Positions 34,871 to 44,522 are shown, counted from the first letter of the stretch. The stretch: DNA of 64,000 nucleotides from JAZDCZ01 sp046757925 (GCA_046757925.1 JBHHZE010000012.1:1-64000); one strand, 5' to 3'. A program made the numbers and translations. The notes: generated from the letters alone by a model not told the origin.

Positions 34871-35209
34871 TTAGAGCACCAGTGTTTGCCACCGGGGATA
34901 CGTCGCAAACAGTATCGCGACTCCCGTAGCGATCCAAAGCATCGTCTTCATGCGCCGTCGTACTTTGGGATCCGCGCATACCTTGCCGGCATCGCAGGCC
35001 TTCTGTTCTTCACGGTGCAACAAGAAGAACCCCAGGAACAGAAAGAGCGCGGTACCGCCTAGGAAGTATGGCCTAAGTGGCGTGAAAGTCGCCGAGAGCC
35101 CGGCACCTGAAACACCCGCCGTAACTGCAAGCAACGGGCCCGCACAACAGAGCGCCGATGCGCCCGCCGTCACTATTCCTCCGATAGCACTAAGCAGTGT
35201 CTTACCCAT
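34871..35209 (-). CDS. merT: Mercuric ion transporter MerT
   Basis: Inner-membrane Hg(II) importer, 112 residues with about three helices. The first helix carries the vicinal cysteines C21/C22 (ASALCCAGPLLAVTAG), the cytosolic loop a second pair (KACDAGKVC), both typical of MerT. ATG 35209 is preceded by AGAGGA and lies 6 nt after merR. Stop TAA is 13 nt before the merP start. Confidence 0.92.
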   Translation of the reverse strand: MGKTLLSAIGGIVTAGASALCCAGPLLAVTAGVSGAGLSATFTPLRPYFLGGTALFLFLGFFLLHREEQKACDAGKVCADPKVRRRMKTMLWIATGVAILFATYPRWQTLVL

Positions 35210-35215
35210 TTGTCA

Positions 35216-35617
35216 CTATTCCTCTTCGTCCAAGAACTCGAGCATGGGGCACTCGCCGGTGGGCACGCGAGCCTCACACGACTCCACGAACCGCTCGAGT
35301 GCCTTCTTTAGGGCCCCGAGTTCGGCGATCTTCTGCTCGACCGTCGCGATCTTCGACAGCGTCTTTTCTTTAACCGCTTGACACGCGCTCACGTGGTCGA
35401 TCCTGAGCGCCAAGAGTTCGCCGATCTCATTGAGCGAGAATCCGAGATCCTGTGCCCGCTTGATGAAGCGGATCTGCCGGGCCGCATCTGCGGAGTACTG
35501 TCTGTAGCCGGCCCTCGTCCGGTTCGGCGACTCTATGAGCCCCCTGCGTTCGTAATACCTGACCGTTTGGATATTCACTCCAGCCTTCGCGGCGAGCCGG
35601 CCTATCGTCATTGCCAT
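35216..35617 (-). CDS. merR: Mercury-responsive transcription regulator MerR
   Basis: 133 residues. N-terminal winged HTH (MTIGRLAAKAGVNIQTVRYY), dimerisation helix, and the Hg(II)-binding cysteine triad C79, C114 and C123, with SCEARVPTGECP at the end. Start ATG 35617 is chosen because GGAG lies 7 nt upstream; GTG 35620 would add one residue. The gene is first in its own operon (merRTPAC), unlike the divergent merR of Tn21/Tn501, and lies just downstream of the mer operator. It likely also acts at the DUF302 promoter. Confidence 0.94.
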   Translation of the reverse strand: MAMTIGRLAAKAGVNIQTVRYYERRGLIESPNRTRAGYRQYSADAARQIRFIKRAQDLGFSLNEIGELLALRIDHVSACQAVKEKTLSKIATVEQKIAELGALKKALERFVESCEARVPTGECPMLEFLDEEE

Positions 35618-35645
35618 CACGGATCTCCGGAGCTAGCAACATCTA

Positions 35646-35676
35646 AGATAAACCTTATACCATGGTACAAGGTCAA
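35646..35676 (-). promoter_or_regulatory. mer operator/promoter (19-nt spacer)
   Basis: Minus strand: TTGACC (35676-35671), 19-nt spacer, TTATCT (35651-35646). The spacer holds a near-perfect palindrome centred on CCATGG with GTAC-N4-GTAT half sites. This is the distorted promoter architecture that MerR untwists upon Hg binding. It fires into merR, 29 nt from the start codon. merB starts about 70 nt away on the other side. Confidence 0.88.
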
Positions 35677-35747
35677 GGGGCACTTGTCAGCGGGAATGAC
35701 CGCGTGCACCATGAGATCGACCGGAACGTGAGGACTTGGGTGTAAGG

Positions 35748-36419
35748 ATGAGAACTGAGAGGCCGGATCTAGACTCGATTGTCGCTGGACTGGCGCACAC
35801 AATGGTCCGGTTGACAGTGGACGAGCAGCGAACGGCGACCGAGCTCTATTGTCTTTTGGCAGAGGGTCGCCCGGTGAGTATGGCGCGACTGGCGGGGGGT
35901 GTTCGTCGGAGTGTTGAACAGGTGAAGCGTGGGCTCAACGCGGGCGGGCTCAAGAATTTGGTGTACACCGATGGCACCGGTTCCGTGATCGGCTTCGCAG
36001 GGCTGGCCATCGATCCCACGCACCATCGACTGACCGTGGGCGGTAGAACACTGTACACCTGGTGTGCCTGGGACGGGCTATTCATTCCCGGGGTGCTCGG
36101 CGAGACTGCCAGCATCGAATCGAAATGTCCCGTAACCGATCGGACAGTCCGGGTTTCGCTCGCACCCCGTCGATTGAATTCGGTCGACCCGAGGGAGGCT
36201 GTTGTTTCGTTCGTCCTACCGGAGGACCAGCTGTTCGAACAGTCCACGCAGGAGACGATCAGCGGGTTCTGTCGCTACGTATATTTCTTCGCCTCAGCTG
36301 ATGTAGGTGCCGGTTGGACGGCGCAGCATGAAGGTACGTTTCTGCTGTCTGCACAAGAGGCATTCGAGTTGGGGCAGAGGTACAATGCCTTGCGGTTCGG
36401 CGCGGTGCTGAAATCATGA
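35748..36419 (+). CDS. merB: Organomercurial lyase MerB
   Basis: Cleaves C-Hg bonds of organomercurials, passing Hg(II) to MerA. 223 residues from ATG 35748 (a TTG at 35736 is a weaker start). The catalytic set is present with family spacing: C106 and D109 (YTWCAWDGLFIP), C127 (ESKCPV) and C175 (SGFCRYVYFFAS), corresponding to C96, D99, C117, C159 of plasmid R831 MerB. The N-terminal helical domain is present. It diverges from merR across the mer operator, an unusual placement; its own promoter is not evident. Confidence 0.92.
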   Translation: MRTERPDLDSIVAGLAHTMVRLTVDEQRTATELYCLLAEGRPVSMARLAGGVRRSVEQVKRGLNAGGLKNLVYTDGTGSVIGFAGLAIDPTHHRLTVGGRTLYTWCAWDGLFIPGVLGETASIESKCPVTDRTVRVSLAPRRLNSVDPREAVVSFVLPEDQLFEQSTQETISGFCRYVYFFASADVGAGWTAQHEGTFLLSAQEAFELGQRYNALRFGAVLKS

Positions 36420-36525
36420 GGACAGCGGAGAATCCGGCAGTGTTCGAGTGCTCCCTACCGTACCGGCCCCGAGTTCTGTATTCTGTCACTCGGTGAATCG
36501 TGAGATATAACAGACGAGGGTACGT

Positions 36526-36969
36526 GTGCTTCTAGACAGAAACCCCGGCCGTGGGACGAGGGGATGGATCGTGGTGGCGTTGTGGCTCACGGCTTGCGCG
36601 TCTGGATCCGCGATGGCTCTGTTCGATCAACACGCCTATGAAAACGCGACATCCCTCAAGGCCGAAGCGCTGGCGCTGATGGATCGTGCGGTTGATCCGT
36701 TTCAGATGCATGGAGACGAGGTGCACTATTTCATGACCAGAGTTGAGGCCGCGTACGAGTACTCCAAGGGAATTCCCAAGAACGGGCCATCGGCGGCGCA
36801 GTGGGAGATCTTGAGGGCGAGAGACGGAGCGCTTCTCTGGGGATTCTTCGACCTCTGGAAGCGACGCGGCACTCTGATCGCAGGGGACATAGAGGCCGGC
36901 AAGAAGAATGTTGCGGACGCGTTCGACTCGATCATTCGGTTAGAGGCAGAGAAGATCAGGAGGGAGTAG
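36526..36969 (+). CDS. Small exported (lipo)protein of unknown function
   Basis: 147 residues. The N-terminus has a membrane segment ending LWLTACASG, a lipobox-like site. The remainder is helical with a motif-like ALMDRAVDPFQMHGDEV and ends in charged residues. No family is recognised. It precedes the coiled-coil gene by 7 nt and may form an operon with it and the EEP hydrolase. GTG start at 36526. Confidence 0.55.
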   Translation: MLLDRNPGRGTRGWIVVALWLTACASGSAMALFDQHAYENATSLKAEALALMDRAVDPFQMHGDEVHYFMTRVEAAYEYSKGIPKNGPSAAQWEILRARDGALLWGFFDLWKRRGTLIAGDIEAGKKNVADAFDSIIRLEAEKIRRE

Positions 36970-36976
36970 AGAGCTC

Positions 36977-37327
36977 GTGACTGAAAGAGGGGCAGAGGAC
37001 TTCGACCGTTTCCTGGAGACGTTGGAAGAACGATTGCTTGTACTCGCACACGAGCTGATAGGTGACCATGCCAAGGCGCTGGTCAGCGACGGTCGGGACT
37101 TTGTTAGAGATACTGAGCACGATCTGCGCGAGTGGGCGGCGAAGTTGGCAAGTGGGAAAATGACGACAGAGGGGTTTGCACTGGTGGTGCGGGGCAAGGC
37201 CGATCTTGCCAAGATGAATGCTCTCGAAAAAGCGGGCTTGGCGGCTGTCAAGGTAGACAAGCTGCGGCGTTCTCTGATCGATGCGGTGATTGAGACGGCC
37301 ACTGCCTTGTTGGTACCCAAGGTTTGA
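36977..37327 (+). CDS. Small helical protein of unknown function
   Basis: 116 residues without signal peptide or membrane helix, largely amphipathic helix (FDRFLETLEERLLVLAHELI; LEKAGLAAVKVDKLRRSLID). Possible cytosolic or periplasmic bundle. GTG start 7 nt after the preceding stop. No family recognised; partner genes suggest a shared role with the small lipoprotein and the EEP hydrolase. Confidence 0.55.
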   Translation: MTERGAEDFDRFLETLEERLLVLAHELIGDHAKALVSDGRDFVRDTEHDLREWAAKLASGKMTTEGFALVVRGKADLAKMNALEKAGLAAVKVDKLRRSLIDAVIETATALLVPKV

Positions 37328-37347
37328 CGCGCGGGTATTGCTGAAGC

Positions 37348-38226
37348 GTGCAGCAACCGTTTCGTCTCAAGGTACTGACTTTCAATATCTGGGCACTTCC
37401 TGTAGCTATACCTGGTGCTGATCTACGCCGTCGGTCGGAGCTACTTCCCAAGGCCATCGCGGCATTGGACGTCGATTTGGTGGCATTGCAAGAGGCGTTT
37501 CATGCCCATACTCGGCGGACACTCCTTTCGGCCCTGGGGCACGGCTACGCATGCCACCGTGATGCTCTAGCTACCCGCAGAGTGCTCGGTCTACTTCGGT
37601 TCGACACAACCGGCGGACTACTCAGTTTTTCGCGCTACCCGATTGTGCGGCAACGATGTGTTACGCTTGATCCTCCAAGCGACGCCCGCTTTACCGAGAA
37701 ACTCGCTAGGAAGGGCGTGCTGCTACTAATCGTGAAAACACCGGTAGGTGAAGTGGCATTCGCCAATCTGCATTTTCACGCGGGGCCCGAGGCTCGTTCT
37801 GTTCGCATACGGAGGGAGCAATACCGCGCACTGAACAGGTTGGTGGACGAACTTCCTGCTACCTTGCCCCTCATTGTGGCGGGTGACTTCAATACGTTTA
37901 CGTCGATCTCGAGCGGTAGGCGCGGGCATGTAGCCCGGTCGCGGGAGATCGAACCCATGATAGAAGCCGGATTTGTCGATACTGCCGGTGTAGGCGATCA
38001 CGGATTGGTACCCACCACCTACGCTGCGGGAGAGAACAGATTCACCAAATTGTGGTACCATGGTTCCGACGCAGATCAACGGTTCGATCATGTCTTCTAC
38101 AGGCGGTCCGAGCATCACGAGATTGTGGTCGAGCGAACGGCAATCGTATTTGACAATCCGGGGCGACCGCTGTCCGACCATTACGGCGTTATGACGGAGC
38201 TGCTGCTATCGAAGCGTAGCCATTGA
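37348..38226 (+). CDS. Endonuclease/exonuclease/phosphatase-fold hydrolase
   Basis: 292 residues of the EEP superfamily with the metal and catalytic motifs in order: VLTFNIWALP near the start, LVALQEAF, NLHFHAG, GDFNTF and C-terminal LSDHYGVM. The GLLSFSRYPI and TFNIWALP motifs resemble sphingomyelinase-type members. No signal peptide is evident, so a cytosolic enzyme is predicted; substrate unknown. GTG start, 20 nt after the previous gene. Confidence 0.85.
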   Translation: MQQPFRLKVLTFNIWALPVAIPGADLRRRSELLPKAIAALDVDLVALQEAFHAHTRRTLLSALGHGYACHRDALATRRVLGLLRFDTTGGLLSFSRYPIVRQRCVTLDPPSDARFTEKLARKGVLLLIVKTPVGEVAFANLHFHAGPEARSVRIRREQYRALNRLVDELPATLPLIVAGDFNTFTSISSGRRGHVARSREIEPMIEAGFVDTAGVGDHGLVPTTYAAGENRFTKLWYHGSDADQRFDHVFYRRSEHHEIVVERTAIVFDNPGRPLSDHYGVMTELLLSKRSH

Positions 38227-38326
38227 AACTCGAGGACATGCGGAACCGTATGGCGGAACAACTCTGTTTACAGTGGCGCATATACCACTTCCACCGAAAG
38301 TTTCTCACGTTGGGAGCTGTTGGCGT

Positions 38327-40732
38327 GTGAAATCAGTTTGCTTCTCCTACATCTGTATTCTAATCCTATCTTCAGGGGTAGCCGCAGTTGCCTCGAGCCA
38401 AGTGCCCACTACACGGTCCGGGACCCTCATAAGCGGTACGGTACACGACTCGATGACCAACAGGCCGGTATCATTTGTAATCGTGAGTGTGAGCGACACC
38501 AACGTGTCTACTATTGCGAACCGGCGCGGCAGGTATTCCCTGTCGCTGCCGGCGGGCGAGTGGAGAGTCGAGTTCCGCAAGATCGGTTACAGGATGCAGG
38601 CAGTTACCATTTCGGTCGGGAGTGACAACCTCACAAATGATGTTGCAATGGCGCCGCTTCCCTTAGAACTCGCTGCGGTAACTATACGCGGAAAGCGCGA
38701 TGATGCGGCTACGAGAATCATACGCCGTGCTATTGAGCGGAAGAACGATGTCCTGGCACGGATCCATGATTATCGCTATGACGCCTACATAAAGTTTGTC
38801 GTTCGGGATCTGAACAAGAGTGCCGACTCGGCAGACGCGATCTTCCTCTTGACGGAGACTCAGACCCAGGCCTATTGGGAGCAACCGGACAAGTACCAGG
38901 AGACCATCGTTGCGCGCAAGCAGTCCAGCAACCTCGACGCCCAGAACAATCTAGTATCTGTTGGACAGATCGTGAATTTCAACAAGGACAGGGTCGATCT
39001 TCAGAAATATTCGGTCGTGTCCCCTATCGCCGATGATGCTTTGAACCACTATCACTATTACGTGGCGGACACGTTGTATGAAGGAGGCCGGACTGTGTTT
39101 CGACTGGGGATCCAACCCAAGTCGGATGCGGAGCCGCTATTTGTGGGAATGATAGATATTGCCGACTCCACATATGATGTTCTCGCCGTAGAAGTCGGCG
39201 CAAACGCGGCAGTTAGGTTCGAGTTCTTTGACAACCTCCGATACCGCCAGCGCTTCTCCAATGTGAGTGCCGACTACTGGATGCCGACAGAGATCCGATT
39301 CTCCGGACAAGTACACCTGGGCGTGCCTATTCCGGGATTTCCCGAGCAGCTCTCGTTCGTCCATACGGCCTTACTGCAGGACTTTCGTTTTGATGAGGGG
39401 CATCCGCCGGTTGGGCTGGACGAGTTCGAAGTGGTCGTGGATAGAGGAGCCGATGATGTTGACAGTCTCGAATGGGAGAGTCGTAGACGGGTGCCTCTGA
39501 CAGAAATAGAGTCGACCGCCTACGAACGGATTGACTCCTTGGAGCATGTGCCAAAGCCGGTGGGCACCAAGATATTTGAGGGTACGCTGGATGCCTTCTT
39601 GCTGACCTTCAATCGCGACTTCTTTCACTTCAACAGGGTGGAGGGCGGTTATGTCGGAGCGGGCGTTACTCTGCGAGACATTCGTCCTGACCTGATCGTG
39701 AGGGCAAAGTCGGGCTACGCTTTGGAAAAAGAGAAATGGCAGCACCAATACGGTGTGCAATTTCGGCTGTCGGAGAGACAGAGACTGTGGCTTGGAATAT
39801 CTTACCACGACGAAGTCATCAGCCGTCCTACTGTAGCTCCTGGTATCCGTAATACCACGCACCTAGCTCTGCTGGCGCGACTCGATCCATTGGACTACTA
39901 CGTCGAAGAGGGATTCACGGTATCCCTGTCAACCAAAGTTGCTGATTTTACGCAGCTTCGTCTCCAGTACAACGATGTAGATCAAGCGTCGATTGGCGTT
40001 GTCACGGACTACGCGGTGTTCGATCCCGACCGGCGCCAGCGGTCTAACCCGCCGATCGTGGACGGGAGACTGCGCTCGATATCGGGCACGCTCACGTATG
40101 ACTCGCGAAAGCTGCTCAAGCTGAAGGGCCGCGATTTCTATATCAATAGCTTCACACGAACCAGGATGTCGGTGGGTGCGGAATATGCGACCCCCGACTT
40201 GATCCACACCGACTTCGACTTTTTTCGCTACTGGGCACGGTTCGAGAGACGACAGCGCACGCTCAACCTGGGCATGACAACGATCAGCCTTTTTGCCGGG
40301 GCGTCGTCGAGCAAGCTTCCTCCCCAGCGGTATTACACAGTTGATTTTGGGAACGGCGTCTTTTTCGAGGGCGGCGGTTTCAATACCCTGAACGAGACAA
40401 ATTTCTCGGGCAACCGAACCGCCTTGTTTTTTCTCACGCACGATTTCGATCAACAGTTGTTTCGCAGGAGCCACATCCCGCTAGTGAGAGACATCCCGTT
40501 CACGTTCAGCGTGCATGGCGGGGCTTTCTGGACGGACTTTATCGACCACCGTCCCAACCCGGGTGATGCCAATATCTTGATCGCACCGAGCGCTTACGGT
40601 GAAGTGGGTTTCGGCATCGGGAACCTCACCCCCATGATTTCTCCTTTCAACTTCACCGCATGGTTCACGTGGCAGGTTTCGTCCTACGATACGGACCGAT
40701 TCGTATTCAGGATCGGTGTGCCCGGTCCGTAA
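38327..40732 (+). CDS. DUF5686-type outer-membrane protein with carboxypeptidase-like regulatory domain
   Basis: Start GTG 38327 (VKSVCFSYI) is preferred for GGGAG at 10 nt; the frame extends to 38273. About 801 residues: signal segment, a CarboxypepD_reg-like domain (ISGTVHDSMTNRPVSFVIVSV ...), then a ~150-residue linker rich in charged helices, and a long beta-strand C-terminal barrel (many alternating aromatic strands, ending FVFRIGVPGP). This layout matches DUF5686 proteins thought to be outer-membrane barrels. Function unknown. Confidence 0.75.
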   Translation: MKSVCFSYICILILSSGVAAVASSQVPTTRSGTLISGTVHDSMTNRPVSFVIVSVSDTNVSTIANRRGRYSLSLPAGEWRVEFRKIGYRMQAVTISVGSDNLTNDVAMAPLPLELAAVTIRGKRDDAATRIIRRAIERKNDVLARIHDYRYDAYIKFVVRDLNKSADSADAIFLLTETQTQAYWEQPDKYQETIVARKQSSNLDAQNNLVSVGQIVNFNKDRVDLQKYSVVSPIADDALNHYHYYVADTLYEGGRTVFRLGIQPKSDAEPLFVGMIDIADSTYDVLAVEVGANAAVRFEFFDNLRYRQRFSNVSADYWMPTEIRFSGQVHLGVPIPGFPEQLSFVHTALLQDFRFDEGHPPVGLDEFEVVVDRGADDVDSLEWESRRRVPLTEIESTAYERIDSLEHVPKPVGTKIFEGTLDAFLLTFNRDFFHFNRVEGGYVGAGVTLRDIRPDLIVRAKSGYALEKEKWQHQYGVQFRLSERQRLWLGISYHDEVISRPTVAPGIRNTTHLALLARLDPLDYYVEEGFTVSLSTKVADFTQLRLQYNDVDQASIGVVTDYAVFDPDRRQRSNPPIVDGRLRSISGTLTYDSRKLLKLKGRDFYINSFTRTRMSVGAEYATPDLIHTDFDFFRYWARFERRQRTLNLGMTTISLFAGASSSKLPPQRYYTVDFGNGVFFEGGGFNTLNETNFSGNRTALFFLTHDFDQQLFRRSHIPLVRDIPFTFSVHGGAFWTDFIDHRPNPGDANILIAPSAYGEVGFGIGNLTPMISPFNFTAWFTWQVSSYDTDRFVFRIGVPGP

Positions 40733-40870
40733 ATGGGCGGACTACGGGAGCGCGGCCGCCTTCAAGAGGCCGCATCATGGAGATTGGGACGTGAATCGAG
40801 AAACCCTAGGCTGAGGCGGTTCGGAACGCCGTCGATCACACCTTAGGTCTCCCGACCCTGGTAACACTGG

Positions 40871-41638
40871 TTATCGGGCACAGGTCTGTGCCCGTCCACC
40901 GTCGATGGCCACGGTCTCACCTGTAATCCAGCCCGCCCGTCTCGAGGCCAGGAACGCTATTAACTCCGCGATCTCCTGCGGCTCTCCGACTCGACCGAGA
41001 GGATGTGTTTCCGTACTGTGCTCCAGGAACGTGGCATAAGACTCCTCGTCCATCCCACCGCTTCTATGCAGCCCGGTCCGCACCACACCGGGGTTCACGG
41101 CATTGACTCGTACACCGGACGCCGCGAGCTCGAGTGCAAGACAACGCGTGAGCTGGTCAACGGCAGCCTTGCTTACGCAGTAGGCCAGAACACCGGGGAA
41201 TGCGCGCGTGCCGGCCACGCTGCTTACATTGATCACGGTGCCTTTGCGTTCTCGTAAGAGTGGCAGGGCACAGCGCGTCAGGCAGAACACCGAACGCAAA
41301 TTGATCGACATCATCCGGTCCCATGCCTCGAGATCTGTGGAGTCCCAGCTGCCCGCAACCAGGATGCCCGCCGCATTGACGAGGATGTCCAGGCCGCCCA
41401 GTCGTTCTCGCGCAGCTGCCACGAGGGTGTCGGTGAACGAATCGTCTCTGAGATCTCCGGCCACCGCAACGCAACGACCGCCGGTTTCGGGGCCCTCCTC
41501 GAGTTCCGAGAGTGCAGCTGCCCTCCTGGCTGTGGCTAACACCCTGGCTCCTCTGCTCGCCAGGAGTTGTGCGGTGGCGCGTCCGATCCCGCTGCTTGCA
41601 CCAGTTACGAGTGCGGTCATTCCATCGAATTCGGGCAT
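40871..41638 (-). CDS. Short-chain dehydrogenase/reductase
   Basis: A cytosolic classical SDR. TGASSGIG cofactor motif near the N-terminus, NAAG, the catalytic Ser in NVSSVAG and YCVSK (Tyr/Lys), and the C-terminal EIAELIAFLASRRAGWITG for oligomerisation. I start at ATG 41638 (MPEFDGM); longer extension to 41683 is low-complexity. Length ~255 residues is normal. Substrate unknown. It is divergent from the amidohydrolase. Confidence 0.88.
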   Translation of the reverse strand: MPEFDGMTALVTGASSGIGRATAQLLASRGARVLATARRAAALSELEEGPETGGRCVAVAGDLRDDSFTDTLVAAARERLGGLDILVNAAGILVAGSWDSTDLEAWDRMMSINLRSVFCLTRCALPLLRERKGTVINVSSVAGTRAFPGVLAYCVSKAAVDQLTRCLALELAASGVRVNAVNPGVVRTGLHRSGGMDEESYATFLEHSTETHPLGRVGEPQEIAELIAFLASRRAGWITGETVAIDGGRAQTCAR

Positions 41639-41784
41639 TGGTGTAGAATCCGTATCATGGTTGGCTGGTTTATTAACGGTCACATGAAATTACTGTATTC
41701 GTGCCGCTCTGTCTCGCTGCGTGCTTCGCGAGTAGATTCGGAGCCGGTAGCTTGCAACCCAACGTCTAATCCAGGGGCCAAGGC

Positions 41785-43155
41785 ATGAAGAGAATAATTG
41801 TTCGCGTTTTCGCCGTGGTGGCGGCCGGAACCGCAGTGCTCGCCGCATCGAGATGGGATCGGGAAACCGTGATCGACAGTGCGCTGCAGGAAGGTACGGT
41901 GACCGTGTTTGAGAACGTGACGGTCATACCCATGGATAGGGAGCGCGTCCTTCCAGACCAGACGGTCGTCGTGGCGGGTGAGCGCATAGTTGACATGGGT
42001 CCAACCGCCAGCGTTCGAATCCCCGGCGGCGCCCGGACGATCGACGGGAGTGAGAAGTACCTGATGCCCGGCCTGGCGGAGATGCATGGCCATACTCCCG
42101 TACCGCAGGGCAACCCGAATACTGCCTTCGTGAAGAATATGATGTTTCTGTATGTCGCAAACGGAGTCACGACTGTTCGCGGTATGTTGGGTGCACCGGG
42201 TCAGTTGGAGCTGAGGCGGATGGTTGCCAGCGGTGAGATACTTGGGCCAACTCTCTACCTTGCAGGCCCCAGCTTCAACGGGAATTCCATCGACTCTCCC
42301 GAGCAAGCGGTGAAGCGGGTCCGCCAGCAACACGATGCCGGTTGGGACCTGCTCAAGGTGCATCCGGGATTGACCCGCTCCGAGTACGACGCCATGGCGA
42401 TCACGGCGTCCCAGGTGGGTATGCGGTTTGGTGGACACGTGCCCTCAGACGTTGGCCTCATACATGCAATCAAGATGGGACAGCAGACGTTTGATCATTT
42501 GGACGGGTTTCTGCAGTATGCCGGCGGTACGGACGGTCCCATCGATGAGCGGAAGCTGGGCCAAGCCATCAGGATGGCCCGGGATGCGGGCGCGGCAGTT
42601 GTTCCCACCATGGTGCTGTGGGAGGTTGGGGTGATCGGGCTAGGGGACGTGGCGGAACTCGTCAAGCACCCCGAGCTCCGGTACTGGCCGCAAAGCCAGA
42701 TCGACGCTTGGACCGCACGTCTGCGCAGGCGGCAGTCAAGCCCCGACTTCGATACGGAAAACGCTCTCGTCTTTGCCCGCAACCGCAGGAGGACTCTGAA
42801 GGCACTGAGCGATGCCGGACTTACGATCCTGATGGGAACCGATTCACCACAGATTTTCAGTGTGCCCGGGTTTTCGCTGCATCGTGAGATGCGGGCAATG
42901 GCCTCGGCGGGCATGACGCCTTATCAGATCCTCGAATCAGGCACCAAGAACGTGGGGTCTTACTTCCAGGGTAAAGATTCGTTTGGAACGGTCGCCGTAG
43001 GGAGACGCGCGGACTTGATTCTCTCCAACTCGAATCCGCTGGATGACGTGGCGAACGTGGCCGACCGCGCCGGTGTAATGGTACGCGGCCGTTGGTTACC
43101 GCGAAGCTTGATTCGACAGCGCCTGTCGGAGATTGCCGCCGCCTACGAGAACTAA
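41785..43155 (+). CDS. Exported amidohydrolase
   Basis: 456 residues with a signal peptide (RVFAVVAAGTAVLAAS), the metal-binding HGHTP near residue 95, a central Lys/His region (VHPG; GGHVPSD), and the C-terminal Asp in LMGTDSPQIF. This fits the imidazolonepropionase-like/D-hydantoinase amidohydrolase group acting on cyclic amides, peptides or related substrates in the periplasm. ATG follows GGGCCAAGGC; the stop of this gene overlaps the convergent M24 peptidase by 4 nt. Confidence 0.85.
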   Translation: MKRIIVRVFAVVAAGTAVLAASRWDRETVIDSALQEGTVTVFENVTVIPMDRERVLPDQTVVVAGERIVDMGPTASVRIPGGARTIDGSEKYLMPGLAEMHGHTPVPQGNPNTAFVKNMMFLYVANGVTTVRGMLGAPGQLELRRMVASGEILGPTLYLAGPSFNGNSIDSPEQAVKRVRQQHDAGWDLLKVHPGLTRSEYDAMAITASQVGMRFGGHVPSDVGLIHAIKMGQQTFDHLDGFLQYAGGTDGPIDERKLGQAIRMARDAGAAVVPTMVLWEVGVIGLGDVAELVKHPELRYWPQSQIDAWTARLRRRQSSPDFDTENALVFARNRRRTLKALSDAGLTILMGTDSPQIFSVPGFSLHREMRAMASAGMTPYQILESGTKNVGSYFQGKDSFGTVAVGRRADLILSNSNPLDDVANVADRAGVMVRGRWLPRSLIRQRLSEIAAAYEN

Positions 43156-44441
43156 GCCGGCATTGAGCCAAATGGATCTTCGAGTGACGGACTCTGCGGT
43201 GTCAGCAACTCGGCGCCGTTCTCGGTGATGAGCATATCGTCTTCGAGTCTCACGCCGAACTCGCCCCGGATGTAGATCCCGGGTTCATCGCTGAAAGTCA
43301 TGTTGGGTGCCAGCGGCAGGGTGTTGCCCTTGACCAGGTACGGCCACTCGTGTCCGTCCATCCCCATGCCGTGTCCTACCCGGTGGGAGAAATACTTATA
43401 CCCGGGGCCGTATCCGGCATCCTCGATCACCTTGCGGGCGGCGGCATCCACCGCCTGACACTCCACTCCCGGACGAGCGGTTTGGAGGGCTGCAGTCTGG
43501 GCCTTGAACTCGATATCGAACACCTTCTTCATCTTGTCGGTTGGTGTGCCGAGGACGAAAGTGCGGCTCAGATCCGAGCGGTAACCCTCGACGCCGCAGC
43601 CGCCGTCTATGAGGAGTATTGTTCCCTCCGTGATCACCTGCGGAGTGACCGAACCATGTGGCAGTGCGGAGAACTCGCCAACTTGGACGCCGGCTCCGCC
43701 CGAGAACCCCAATTTCCGGTGAGCCGCGGACACGAGTCCCCTGAAATCGTTCTGGGTCATTCCTTCGTCAAGTGCGCGATAAGCTGCCTCGTATGCTTTG
43801 AGGGTGACCTTGGATGCCAAGCGCATGAGTTCGATTTCATGTGGTTCCTTGATGGAGCGGCACCCGGCCGTAACGGGCGTTGCACTCACGGGGTGGGCGG
43901 CCCGGGCGGCGGCCCCGACGCCGTCGCTGAAAACGAATCGCACTGTTTCCTCGATACCGATCCGGCCAGTCGCAAGGCCGCGTTTCTTTAGGCCGCCGGC
44001 TACCAGGTCGTAGGGACTCTCATGCTCGTTCCATGTTAGCACGTCGGCCGTGCCTTTGAGGGGTCCGCGATCGATTTGCTCTCTCGCTCTGTCCTCCTCA
44101 AAGGCGGGTGTCACGACGAAAGACCTGCCCGACACGGGTAGCACAACCGCAAACAACCGTTCGCTCAGCCCCCAGCGGATGTTGGTAAAGTAATTCAGGC
44201 TCGTGCCGCCCGTGAGCATGACGGCGGAGAGTTTGTTGTTGCGCATTAGCTCCCGCGCCCGCTCGATTCGCGCCTGACGCTCCTCAATCGTGATGGGGCG
44301 GGCCTGGTCCCGCATCGATTCGAGAGACGCTATTGATGGTGGGAGCTTTTCGTCTGCGTCGTCTGTCGCTCCGATCGTACCGCATGCCGTTCCGGCAAGT
44401 GCGAGAGACGATATTCCAAAGAACTCTCTGCGTGATACCAT
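43152..44441 (-). CDS. M24-family Xaa-Pro aminopeptidase with Tat signal
   Basis: Start ATG 44441 gives a twin-arginine leader (MVSRREFFGISSLALAGTAC) and GGAG is 7 nt upstream; the frame to 44510 is therefore not preferred. The pita-bread domain keeps the metal ligands Asp (LLIDGGC; YRSDLSRTF), His (GHGMGMDGHEWP), Glu (SDEPGIYI) and Glu (VRLEDDMLI). It cleaves N-terminal residues preceding proline, here in the periplasm or as a lipoprotein (Cys after the leader). 429 residues. Confidence 0.88.
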   Translation of the reverse strand: MVSRREFFGISSLALAGTACGTIGATDDADEKLPPSIASLESMRDQARPITIEERQARIERARELMRNNKLSAVMLTGGTSLNYFTNIRWGLSERLFAVVLPVSGRSFVVTPAFEEDRAREQIDRGPLKGTADVLTWNEHESPYDLVAGGLKKRGLATGRIGIEETVRFVFSDGVGAAARAAHPVSATPVTAGCRSIKEPHEIELMRLASKVTLKAYEAAYRALDEGMTQNDFRGLVSAAHRKLGFSGGAGVQVGEFSALPHGSVTPQVITEGTILLIDGGCGVEGYRSDLSRTFVLGTPTDKMKKVFDIEFKAQTAALQTARPGVECQAVDAAARKVIEDAGYGPGYKYFSHRVGHGMGMDGHEWPYLVKGNTLPLAPNMTFSDEPGIYIRGEFGVRLEDDMLITENGAELLTPQSPSLEDPFGSMPA

Positions 44442-44522
44442 TCGATTACTCCGGTGGGGGCAAGAGTCGTCTACAGTGCTGAAAGCTATGCGGGAACGGA
44501 CGGCCGTCAATTGGTACGAGTA

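Noticed and set aside
34666..34908. Treating merP as a pseudogene with a simple nonsense mutation
   Set aside because: Possible, but the TGA sits exactly on the catalytic cysteine, both flanks stay in one frame, the second Cys is retained and selA is present; Sec is the better reading.
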